Origin: Scalesia atractyloides
Taxonomy: Eukaryota > Streptophyta > Magnoliopsida > Asterales > Asteraceae
Assembly: GCA_947069175.1 (NCBI GenBank)
Contig: CAMTDV010000018.1
Span: 43,226,869-43,290,868, forward strand
DNA: 64,000 bases
Reading direction: 5' to 3'
Under the pieces are notes generated by a model. That model worked only from the letters and a program-made list of their open reading frames with translations, was not told the origin of the DNA and did no database searches. The position numbers were made by a program, and so were the translations under genes. Positions 11,420 to 21,806 of the stretch are shown in pieces (position 1 is the stretch's first letter; every line of letters starts with the position of its first letter).

Positions 11420-11823
11420 CAAGTTCGACCGAACTTGAGTAAAATCTCACTGATTTTAATCAAGTTCGACCGAACTTGATAGATTATTCAAGATTTTTGT
11501 TATAAGTTCCATCGAACTTGAAAGAAATTCTAATATTTTTGGTCAAGTTCGACCGAACTTAATCAAATTTCATTGAATTTTTGCCACAAGTTCGCCCATA
11601 CTTGAGAATAGTCTTGATAATTCACCTAAGTTCGACCGAACTTACTTGTTTTTTGAGATCTTTTTACAAGTCCGCTCGAAGTGAAATTTTTCTCAAAATT
11701 CATATCAAGTTCGACCGAACTTGAGGTGTGTGTGACTAAATTGAAAAATGTTATCTAAGTTCGACCGAACTTGTCAAAAACTGAAATCAAAATCTGTTTT
11801 TCACACAAGTTCGACCGAACTCC
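11420..11823. repeat. Ten palindromic units, about 41 bp apart, in D leader
   Basis: The consensus CAAGTTCGACCGAACTTG is an inverted repeat (arms CAAGTTCG/CGAACTTG, centre AC). Units start at 11420, 11461, 11503, 11544, 11587, 11627, 11667, 11706, 11756 and 11806; spacings are 41, 42, 41, 43, 40, 40, 39, 50 and 50. Four units match the consensus exactly or nearly so; the unit at 11667 is most decayed. The spacers are AT-rich and share little beyond length. The array sits between the primer site and gag. Confidence 0.85.
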
Positions 11824-11888
11824 TCTGTTACTAATCAATTTTCAAGTGTTTTTGATCGTATTTTCAGATACATCTTCATATTGTTAAA

Positions 11889-13343
11889 ATGGAAGATTTC
11901 CACAATGTATTCGTTTCTCAAATGGCTTCTTCATCAAATACTAATGTTCTTGCGGCAAATCAGATGAACATCAACAACGAAATGGGTACTACGTCGAAAC
12001 CGCCAAAGCTAATGAGCATGGATGAATTTGAAGGATGAAAGGAAAATTTTGTGAACTGGATACAAGCGAATCAATTCAACAACTGGGTTGCAGTTGAGGA
12101 TGGTTACAAATGGCCAAAGGATGAGCGTGATCAAGATCTTCCGCTGAACAAGTTTTCAAACACCGACAAAGATAACTATGTTGCGAAGAAGAAAATGATC
12201 AGCTTGATACAACAATCAGTGAAAGAAGATATCTTGATATTATTACCAGAATATGATACTTCGCAAGAATTATGGAATTCTCTTTGTGAAAAATTCAAAG
12301 GAAGTGATGAAATGATCAAAAGAAAAAAGGCTTTAATCAAGAAAGAATTCGAGATCTTCACGATGATTAAAGGTGAAACAATGAAGCAGATGATCAATAG
12401 ATACTGTCACCTCATGGTCCAGATGCGGAGACATGATATCAAAAGATCTAATGAAGAGCAAATCGAGAAGTTGGCCGATGCACTTCCAGAAGGAGAATGG
12501 ACAACATATCTGACGATTCTGAAGAATAGTCCATCTTGGAGACATTTCAAGTTGTCATCCTTCATAGACAAATTGGAAGGACATGAAATGGAATTGATGA
12601 AGATTGCAAAATCAAAGAATGCTAATGTTGTTCAAGATGTCATTGTCTATTACAAAGGAGGTATTCCAGATACTCAGATTCAAAGCCCGAAAATTCAAAC
12701 AGCATTTAGTGAAAATACAAATTCTTCTCCAAGTCAAAGTTCTCCATATGCTGGATATACAAGTGCAAGTTCAAGTTCATCATTCCAAAATCAGACAAAC
12801 CAAGCTAGTTCTGATTCAAATGTTTTCCAATGCAACATAGCAGTTGATTTGAAGAATGTATTTCCAGAAAAGGTGGCTAAACAACACATATCACTTCTTG
12901 CTACTGTTCTCGAATCATATGAAAGTCTTGTTGCTAGAAAAACCGGTAATCCAGAGATGACTGCCGAAGATTATGATCAGGTGGACAAAGAAGAATTGGA
13001 GCTAATGGATATTAAATGGAGCCTTGCTTCCATTATCAGAAGAGTTTCTAAATTTGTGGCACTCACTGGAAGGGATATTGGTAATTCAAACAACAAACTT
13101 GGATTTGACAAGTCTAAAGTCACATGCTTCAGGTGTCGACAAAAAAGACACTTCAAACGAGAATGCAGCAATCAAGAAGCAAGTGGAAATCAAAACCCTT
13201 TCGGCAGCAACAATGAGTACTACAAGAAAGCTCTTCAATACAAGCCATATCCAAAGAGAACACAAGTCGAAGTAGAAGATAAACCTGCAAAGAAAGCCGA
13301 ACAAGCTCTTGTTGCCAATCATGAAGAAGGTGGTTTTGACTAG
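11889..13343 (+). pseudogene. Element D gag, copia type, with one early stop
   Basis: The ATG at 11889 opens MEDFHNVFVSQMASSSN. TGA at 12036-12038 interrupts PPKLMSMDEFEG just before KENFVNWIQ, where the family normally has a Trp codon, so a single G-to-A change explains it. The frame then runs to a TAG at 13341. It has the UBN2-like capsid core (QELWNSLCEKFKGSDEM, MKQMINRYCHLM, LADALPEGEW) and one CCHC knuckle (CFRCRQKRHFKREC) near the end. The frame continues past 13343, so the TAG is probably also an internal stop. Confidence 0.8.
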
Positions 13344-15342
13344 AACAGATACATCGGAAAGAAAACTGGTGTTGCTATGATAGCAGAGTTAGTGGATGAA
13401 TGTCATACATCATATACCGATGCTGATTTGGAAAATGCCATTCTGGAAGGTTATAGGCAGAGAGCTGAGGAAGAAGAATTAGCTTATCTTGAGATACAAA
13501 GGCAAGAAGCTTTGAAATCAGAGGCAGAAAAGGTAAAAGCTGAGGTAAAAATGCCTGAAAAGAAAGTTGTGAAAATTGTGTAGGTTGAAAAACCTTACAT
13601 AAAGTCCGCAAATCCTAGTGAACCATGTCTTGATAAAGTCAAAGTCATAAGAGAATTGACTGTACACAACGAAAACTTTCGTTATGATTACAGAACCATA
13701 AAAGACGCTTATGACAAAATATCAAGCAAATATAAATATGTTGAAAATGCTAATCGTGAGCTAAATGCTAATGGTTAAAGTTTAAATGCAACTGTAATTG
13801 AAAAACAAAAGGCAATTAACATGTACATTAACACCATTGCTGAGACAAAGCATGATCTTCACAACATAAAGATAGAAACGGAACGGGTAAGACAGCTTCT
13901 AAAGAGCTACAGCACAAACGCATATATCATTGATCACATTTTACCTACGATTAAGTCGGAGGAAATTGGTGATAAACCAAAGCGTAAAGAATACGGAAGT
14001 GTTCCTCCACCACTTCTTGCAAGTTATTCCTGCAAGAAAGATGATGAGATTGAAAAGGCATTTAATTTACTCATTTTGTCAGAAAAGAAAAATAAATTGC
14101 CTGAGAACATTGACGTAGACTTTACGAAATCAAATGATGATAATGAAGCGGTGGTAAAAATGTGGTTAAAAAGGTGTTGGGAAATGATTATGATGACGGC
14201 AGCTCTGAAAGCGCCAAATCAAGTTTGAAAAACTCAGAATCACATTCTGAAGATAACGATATATCACCAGAACATGATCTAAGTGATGATCCTAATATTA
14301 TCATGTACAAGATTAAGGAATCTGATAGATTATACTTCGATGATAGTTTTCCGATTCAGAACGTAAAAGAGGATCAACTTGATAAATTTTTCAAACTTGT
14401 AGAAGTTTCATCAGGTGATCTTGAGAAAAAGAGAAAATATTTTATTCAAAACCCAAAAGGAATGCTAACAATTATCGAAAGTTTGGTGGTGATTTTCCTG
14501 AGAACAGGAGAGCAGGATTGGGTTTGGAAGAAAATGAAGATGAACCGAGAAGGAACAAGAAGTTTCCATGTCATGAATACAAAGGTAAACACATGAAGTT
14601 TGTGTATGGGACAAATACGGTTCAAGAAGAAGGTATGATCGGTAAGAAATTGAATGATGAATTCAAAAAGGAGAAAGAACTTCGGGACAAGGCTAAGACC
14701 AAGTCCACAAGTGGATTAAAACCCACTAGTGGAAATGTTTCTGATAACCGGACTTGCTTTAAAGGCAATACTGTTGGACATATTGCTCGCAAGTGTCTGA
14801 ATCTAAAGCCTGTGTTTCCTCGAAGAAAAACCGAATCAAAAGATGAAAAGCAAAAACAACCAGAGATTGTGAAATTTGTTAAAGAGTCAAACAGAAACTA
14901 TGAATCTAAACAAGAAGTGAAATCTAAAACTACGTCAAAGTTTGAAAACTCAACATTTGAAAAAGGTGAAACTTCAAGGTTTAATGAAATCAAAGATTCT
15001 AGGTTCTATATCAAGAAAGTGAGAAGCAAGCTACAATCTTGGGTTGCTAAGAAAAGGCTTTCATCATCAGAGAAACCAAAGCCTGTTGCTGACAAAACTG
15101 AAAATGTCAAATTAACCAAGTCATTAATCAAACAAACGAATAAAGAAAAGGTAAAAACGTTTTCAGAATCGACATTGGATGAAATGTTTGATGATGATTT
15201 TGACTATGATGAAGAGTTAGAATATGGTTATGATGCTTACCATGTCAAACCCAAAACCAAAAGGTTTGGGTTTCCTTATTCAAATAGTTGTTTTGTGTGC
15301 AGGAGTCCCAAGATCCACTCTATCAAAGTTGATACAGGATAG
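13344..15342 (+). pseudogene. Element D extended gag region with coiled coil and second knuckle
   Basis: The gag frame continues through stops at 13341, 13581 and near 13776 to 14228, then shifts to 14162-14596 and again to 14518-15342. The first part is Glu/Lys/Gln-rich and helical (KMPEKKVVKIV; NMYINTIAETKHDLHNIKIETERV), likely coiled coil. A second knuckle has lost a cysteine (CFKGNTVGHIARKC, Gly in place of Cys). At the end CFVCRSPKIHSIKVDTG stops at 15340; that is where a copia protease would begin, and the pol region is gone from here on. Confidence 0.65.
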
Positions 15343-17134
15343 CGGAGCTCCATGAGTATTTAACTTATCTAGAAAGTCATAATCTTTGACGTTTTTGAAA
15401 TTACAAGTGGTTGAAAAAGAAAATTTTAAAAATTTGAGAAAATCCACACCGTTAAACAGAACACTGATTGTTATATTGAAAAATCATTTAAAAAAATTGA
15501 TTTCATACAAGTGGTTCTTACAAGTGGTTTCTACAAGTTGATGTTATCAAAGTTTAATGGTTTGTTCTGCTAACAGGTGATGATGCAGAAAATGAAATCA
15601 AAAGGATCGGACGACAAGTTCTCATGATTCTCATTGGTTTGTTATCTTTTTAGAATGTTATTTCTTAAAACCCAAAATCCAAAAATATGTTTTGATTTTA
15701 GAGGGAGTAAGAAAATTTGAAAACTTTTAGAAAAATTAAAAACATATGAAAAAGTTGAAAATTCAAAAACATTGAAAAAGACAAAAAGAATTTGGTTGTC
15801 AAAAAGGAAATGATAGTACATCAGTGGACTATCACATTATGCTAAAGAATTGTAAAGTTTAAAAGTGATAAACAAGTCTTACTATGGATGTGTCGATAGA
15901 CTTTAAACGTTCAGTAAATTGTTTTTCCGGGATATAAACTAAATTCAGCAACTGCTTAAATTTGTGGATTAACACATCTTGGATATATGGACTTAGTACT
16001 CCGAAATTTTGATTGAAGGGTTGCATGTTTCTGAGATACGAGGTCTTTATAGATAGTTGATATATGGGGTATTATACAAGTTCTTCTGATTTTGCGGAAG
16101 CAATAGCCTAGAACTTCTATAATGCTTTTGCTAAAAACCCAAATTAGCATGAAAATTTTGAAAAGAATCAAAAGATCTAATCATTTGCAATGCTTAAAAG
16201 ATTCCTTAAGTGGAACACACCTTAAAGACGAGCCTTCATCTCTTTGTCTGTACGGTAGTACTAACCTGAGCTCTCAAGGTCTCGCCTTAACCCAGATACA
16301 GATATCAATTAAGCTATATTCACCTGTAAGATGAAATCTAGGGAATCTGGATTCGGGAGTATATTCTAGAAGTGGGAAACACAATAAAGTCAAGTTTTCA
16401 TAATTCATACCTTAACATATCTTGGAACAGTTGGGAAACATGATAAAGTTTAAGTGGACAAACATATCGACAATCTAGGTAAACGAGTTTAAAACTTAAA
16501 GTCTCAAAAAGGTCAACGGTACTGGTGATATGTCTCAAACAACTGATATGATCCTGACACGAATTCACAAAAATATGTCTGTAAATATGTTTGTACATAG
16601 TTTACTTTACTTGTTAAAAGTTTCTGTAAATACTTTACTTGCTTTTCAAGATAAAAATCAAAAAAGATTTTCAGTGTGTTTTAGCATAAACTTTCAAAAA
16701 TAAAAAAAGATTTTGTTTCTACATTAGTTTCAACGAGCCAATGTTGGAGAACGGATCTTCGAAGTCTGGTAAGAAAATCTGATAAATGTTTAAAAGTTCA
16801 TTAATTTGAAACTTTAAAATCAGATTGTTCATAACGGTTTTTCAAACTGAGGTCATTAATTTGGACTTGGTTGATATACTTGGTTAATCAAGGTCATTAA
16901 CTTGGACTTGATCATCTAAGTGGATTTTTACAAATCAAATAATAAAAATGTGAATATTGAAGGTCTTAAATGTAAAATGTATTCAAGATCATTAAGTTGA
17001 ACTTGAAACAATTAACGTTTTTGAAAAAATTGAAGTGAAGATTAAAGTTTGAAATGTTGATAGTACAAAATTTCAAAATAGTGAATCTAAAATGTTTATT
17101 TGAATGTCAGAATTTGTTTAGACAGGTAGTAAAG
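15343..17134. other. Element D 3' non-coding interior
   Basis: About 1.8 kb, AT-rich, rich in AAAGTTTGAAAA-like runs and in AAGTGGTT motifs. Short ORFs (15956-16171 minus, 16122-16334 plus) show no known domain. A decayed third ORF is possible, but I cannot support one. Confidence 0.5.
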
Positions 17135-17146
17135 TTTGAGGGGGAG
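17135..17146 (+). promoter_or_regulatory. Element D polypurine tract
   Basis: TTTGAGGGGGAG directly before the 3' LTR, the classic copia plus-strand primer. Confidence 0.75.
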
Positions 17147-17147
17147 T

Positions 17148-17332
17148 TGATAAAGCGAAGAGACGGCGAAGCTCTGTCGAATCCGGTTCTCGAATGTATT
17201 GAACTTTAGATCAATGAAAACAACATTTAAATGAGTAATTCTTGTTATTTGGTTAACTTGTCATTAGTTTCCGCCTAATCGGACAATAGATAACAAATTT
17301 AGGTTCCCGTGCTAATCGTGGACGTTCCTACA
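17148..17332 (+). repeat. Element D 3' LTR, lacking U3
   Basis: Only the last 170-185 bp match the 5' LTR (from GGCGAAGCTCTGTCG to GTTCCTACA). The first 150 bp or so, including the TATA box, are missing although the polypurine tract is intact. AATC follows at 17333. Confidence 0.75.
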
Positions 17333-19534
17333 AATCACCACTTGACCGTCTCGGTCTCGTGGTTTTTCGAGTCAAATTCGGACTTGGTATGATCTGAACT
17401 GTATATGAGTATAGAAATATATAATGCCTTCCCATCTTGGCACCTCCGCCATTTGAATCACCGATTAAACGTAAGGGTTTCGTCGAGTTCGTTCATGCCA
17501 AACCATCTTGGTTTAGATTGAGAAATTCATGTGGTTTTATGAAACCATGGGCTAAAGCCCGAATCCATAGTCACCCTAGTTCCGATAGGGACAGTTGACC
17601 ACTGAATCTGGTCTTTCCAGTTAGTCTCATATTTGTAATAATGTAAACAAGAGATGAAGACCCGGCCCCCGAGTTGGTTGAGACTAGGGTCGTTGAGTTT
17701 CTCGACCCTTTGTCGTAGGATTAGTCAGCTTTGTTTCCCAATAGGGCACGGAAGGAATACGTGCTGCTGGAATATGTAGTAACATAGATCCACAATCGCT
17801 CGACAACCTCTTGAAATAACAATAGTAACTTTAAGAAAGGCTGAATGAAAGTCGTAATCAATCGGGGTAAGTCTAGCACTCTGACAGCTAGGATACGAAT
17901 AAAGGTTATGAATGCCATTTCACAGCCAGACGGTGCATCCAACCAAGCTCCGATTTACACTTTGGTTGTTTGGTTTGACTTGGTATCGTACATCGAGGTA
18001 TCTATAATTCATATCATATGTTACATAACTTTCCAATGTTGAGAAGACTTAGTTGTAGCGTCGAAGTTTGGTTTAGCTTTCCCCCAGGTAGGTTCAGCGC
18101 ACAAAAACACCAATTACGATATTCGGACGACTCATGACTACTCCTATTTCAAAGAGAGTTTGGTTTTGACCGTGTTCCTTCATGCAGGGTAGTTCGTGCT
18201 TTTCATAGTATGGCGTATATACGTCACTCATGTGACATGTTCTGACTGCACATCTAAGCATTGGCTCTTTTGGGTTAAGTCTAAGTACAATTTTAACAGT
18301 TGTATGATGACGGATATTATTACATACATGATAATGATGTTGGTTATACAGGTTGTAGACTCATGCATGCGACGAAATTGTGTGATATGGGATGATTGAA
18401 TATGTGACATTGATACATGTATATAAGTATTGTTTATAATAGAATAGCCCCGAAATGCTCAACACAAATGACCGAGGCGGAAATCACGCAAATGATATCG
18501 CAACCGCTTCCGACAATCATCCCCTGATCGTGAATTTCACTCGTGGTATGAATACCCAGGTATATATGTATATATACAATATTATACTTTAGATTTCTCC
18601 CATTCTTGTCTCCTTAAGTAAAACAAGAATTTCCGTTACTCGAAAATAACGAAGAATCGGGTTTCTGGGTAGCATCGTATTTTACGAATACTTATTTAAA
18701 TCGATTAACTAAAATCAATTGAAGATACCAACCATTCGAAGGAAAACGAGGGGTGGTTCAACAATACTCCCCGGATCTAAAGAATTTATTTCTTGTATAC
18801 TCACGAGGACAAGCAGCACCGTTTAACGCATACTCTTGGTTACTCACAAGCGTAGGGTATCGTTCACTTTGTGTCCAATCGACAGATGAAAGTCAGTGTA
18901 TCTCATACATCATTCTCCTACTCATGTAGGAGACCACTACCAAATCACACCTTTACAATGGCCCGAAGGGAATTTCGATCATCCCTTATGAATCATGAAT
19001 TCATTATGTATAAAATTTGGACTCCTCGGGTGTTTCAAGGAAGAGGAGGAGACGTATGGTGTTCTCCAGATATTATTATCGTAGCAGGCAGCCAATATGT
19101 CTTATAGGCATACCAGTATCTTAGTTAGTCCCTACTCAGGACCACTCGCACGGTCGTAGTAGGTATCGTGACGTGAAAAGCCTTAATCAAAAGGAATCAA
19201 AGAACCATGTATCTCCTTAGGCGATTTCTAGAACGAATGCACCGCCCTCATACGGGTGATATTGCTTCAAGACTTAGTATCCCAGGGTTACCGAAAGAAT
19301 TCAGCTGAGGACCCCGTGTAGTCTAGAGTTTGAAGATGTAAATAAGAGTTGTTACATAGGTTAATCATCATATTACGGTACTCGAATACTACTCGAAGGA
19401 GATCTCGTCTTTCATTAGAACATATTTTCACTAAGTTATCGAGGCTGAAAACAAGGGATCGTTTGGTATATAAAAAATTTATACAATTCTTTTAAATACC
19501 GTCCCTTGACTTCGATCTATATATATAACTAAAA
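17333..19534. other. Element B interior, no gene seen
   Basis: About 2.2 kb between D and the Helitron end. Several short ORFs (for example 18871-19107 plus, 78 codons) match no family I know. No retroelement protein motif was found on either strand. Confidence 0.45.
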
Positions 19535-19563
19535 CTAGTCATTTACCTGCGCGATGCGGCGGG
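19535..19563 (-). other. Helitron 3' terminus: hairpin plus CTAG
   Basis: The plus strand shows CTAG (19535-19538), ATTTA, then CCTGCGCGATGCGGCGGG (19546-19563). The stem is CC-T-G/C-GGG plus CGC/GCG with a one-base bulge and a three-base loop. On the minus strand the hairpin precedes CTAG, the required order. Confidence 0.5.
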
Positions 19564-20970
19564 AGAGGCGATTTACAATAGGATACTCGTTTACCGTTAG
19601 TTTATTAGTCGTCTCGTGATATATTGTGTAGTACTTAAGTTAGTTTTCTTATTCGTGATATGTTGGCACTGGTTTTTCTATTAGTTCATCGATTTTTTGG
19701 TGATATACTTTTGTTATTTTTTTTGTTGTAGCTTCGGCATGATCTATCTACAAGAAGAGTACAAAACAAGGAAGTAGATGTAATTAGAAACAAGAAGAGT
19801 ACAAAACAAGCAAGTAGCTGGACAAAACACCAAAAACAAAATACGGGAGTCTCTTGTATCTCTTCCTGTTTTACCAATACATCCGTTCGCTCATGGCTTT
19901 CTTGTATCTTCTCCTGTAGTGTACCAGATTCCGACACATAAAAAAAACAATGTTAGACGCTTACAAGTGTTTTAAAACGCGATACTCGTTTTCTGTTAGT
20001 TTATCAATCTTCATGTATTGTATAGTACTTCTGTTAGAAGGAATGACTTGGGCGTTGCAACATGCATTAGGCAGGTGTAGTTCCTTACAACACCGACATT
20101 AAACTAATTGATGTTTGAATTATTTATACAAAGTAAATTTGAAGGACATGTCATGCATTATAGCAATTTGCCCTCATATTTATGTATCTAGTTGTAAATT
20201 ATGAGAAAAATGAAGCAACTTATATAGAATCGATGTAAGTATTATATTTGCAAAGAAGTTGAAAAATTAAAAATTTGTTGACCCACATCATTGCTCACAT
20301 GTTAACTAAAGCGTAATTAAATTAACTGACTTGACTTAACTGAACCAAACAAATAACCGATAGTTCAATTAAGACCTTTGGGTATGCTTTAATCCATCTT
20401 AACTCCACCTAAGTGTCACATCAACCATTCTTCCCCATTTTACTTTCCTAACTCCTAGGAAATTGTTTGATCTTACTAACTTCTTGTAACCTTAATTTTT
20501 AGTGGTTTTTGGTTATAAAATGAAACGAATAATTGACTTAAACTCTAACACCTGGTTAACATGTAACCCATTTAATGCCTCTTAACACATGTAGTGAGTT
20601 GTGTGTAATATCAGTTAACATGCTATATCACTGTTAACACCTCAAATGTTAGAGTATACCCTATTGCCTAAGCAGTAACCAATTATGGTTTTATGTTAAG
20701 TTTGAAATAGATTTAAAAAATACCACAAATGCCACCCCAAATGGTAATGAAGAAGCTATAAAGTACCATACTCTTTCAATAAAAAACTATACACTAATTC
20801 ATAGTCTGCAACCTTTGAATTCTTACTTTACACACAGTAATATAATAACACATGCCTTAACTTATTTTTATATTAAACTACATATTAGAACCTTGGTTTA
20901 GTATTAAAATTCAACCATCTGTTTTATTATTTTAAGTCACTGATATCGTATGACAATTAAATAAGAAGCA
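19564..20970. other. Helitron interior with direct repeats, no gene supported
   Basis: A segment near 19581-19643 (GATACTCGTTTACCGTTAGT...TAGTACTTAAGTTAG) recurs diverged at 19981-20037. Between them a 28-bp unit (AAGAAGAGTACAAAACAAG) occurs twice, at about 19751 and 19793. An 83-codon minus ORF (19686-19937) has a Glu/Gln-rich start and a hydrophobic stretch, but it overlaps these repeats and I do not call it a gene. 20040-20970 is AT-rich with no signal. Confidence 0.45.
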
Positions 20971-21043
20971 TACATGTCCTTAATCATATTTTTTTTGACC
21001 GATCAATACATGTCCGTAAGTATCATATTTTTTGACCGATCAA
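20971..21043. repeat. Tandem duplication of a 36-37 bp unit
   Basis: TACATGTCC...TTTTTTGACCGATCAA occurs at 20971-21006 and again at 21007-21043. Each copy ends in a T run then GACCGATCAA, which on the minus strand is a short poly-A-like tail. Confidence 0.75.
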
Positions 21044-21226
21044 AGGAAGATTTATTCCAAACACTTCCAACTTAGCAAGCAGCTAAGTGTAAGACCAATA
21101 CAGCAATAAAAACAAAACTCGTTACATTACATCACAACTGTTCCAGCAATCCACACTCGGAATGACAACCTTTGATCTATTTTTCACCCACCAGTACGCG
21201 ACTTACGTAATCTGTTCACCCACCAT
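21031..21226 (-). pseudogene. LINE-like 3' fragment
   Basis: On the minus strand an open stretch reads YWWVKNRSKVVIPSV then DCWNSCDVM and a stop. A TAG-rich 3' UTR ending GGAATAAATCTTCCTTTGATCGGTCAAAAAA follows. This is the style of a plant LINE ORF2 end and short A tail, though a captured host gene 3' end is possible. It is truncated at 21226 by the deletion that also removed LTR sequence. Confidence 0.35.
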
Positions 21227-21486
21227 GGTTTGATCCATATATCTCATCCTTGATAAGATATAGGATGCAAAGCCCCATAAATATAAACTTTTGTTAAATA
21301 AGTCCTTTATGGAACTTTAAAAACTTATGATGGTTGGTAGTTTAAACAACTTGTGGTTTGTAATATTTTAAACTTTTGAATGGATGAACATAGTTGTTTT
21401 TATCATATAGTTGTTTATTATAATCGAATTCAATGAAAACTAATCAAGTCACACACACACGCTTCCGCAAAAGACAGGGTGTGACA
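21227..21486 (+). repeat. Element E 5' LTR, last 260 bp only
   Basis: It matches 31753-31995 from GGTTTGATCC to the terminus GGGTGTGACA; this copy has about 17 bp extra near 21395-21415. Some 3.5 kb at the start are deleted. Confidence 0.85.
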
Positions 21487-21489
21487 GGT

Positions 21490-21501
21490 TGGTATCTGAG
21501 C
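21490..21501 (+). promoter_or_regulatory. Element E primer-binding site, one mismatch
   Basis: TGGTATCTGAGC, three bases past the LTR end; the iMet site is TGGTATCAGAGC, so A-to-T at base 8. Confidence 0.75.
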
Positions 21502-21806
21502 TTCGATTGTAGTGAACTAGGATTCTTTCTCGAGTCTAGACTACAATCATTAGGACTCTCACACAAAAATATTTTTACAAAATATTTTCATTGCATCTAC
21601 AAAACGCCAAGATCCGAGGAACGAACGTTTTATAAAGAAAGAAACACAAGCAAGGACATAAGTTGGTGACTAGTCTGCATGGGGTAGACTTGTTAAGTTA
21701 GAAAAGACTCATGTAGGACAACGTGAGTGCATGTTACGTGATTTTGTACCTAATAATAGTAATTAATATAAGTGCACATGCTATGATTTTTATGTCACAG
21801 GTACAC

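Larger units (their letters stand above)
10826..17332 (+). mobile_element. Element D: copia-like retrotransposon without pol
   Basis: It has a 5' LTR (10826-11162), primer site (11165), leader with a palindrome array, a gag-type reading frame with a CCHC knuckle, a further coiled-coil region, a long non-coding 3' part, polypurine tract (17135-17146) and a truncated 3' LTR (17148-17332), flanked by matching AATC. No protease, integrase, RT or RNase H motif exists between gag and the tract, so it would depend on another element for movement. The large extended gag recalls SIRE-type copia elements, but the LTR is short; lineage uncertain. Confidence 0.8.

Noticed and set aside
11420..11823. CRISPR-like array (palindromic repeats, regular spacing)
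   Set aside because: Plant nuclear context inside a copia leader, no cas genes, spacers are AT-rich and short (about 23 bp), and repeats are decayed.
15343..17134. Envelope-like third ORF in element D
   Set aside because: No frame of useful length, signal peptide or membrane segment could be assembled.
19686..19937. 83-codon minus ORF with hydrophobic stretch
   Set aside because: Made of local direct repeats inside the Helitron; no start context or homology.
21723..21806. Upstream start for E's pre-gag ORF (MSACYVILYLI...)
   Set aside because: The hydrophobic extension is absent from C's ORF and precedes an acceptor-like tract; the inner Met fits better.
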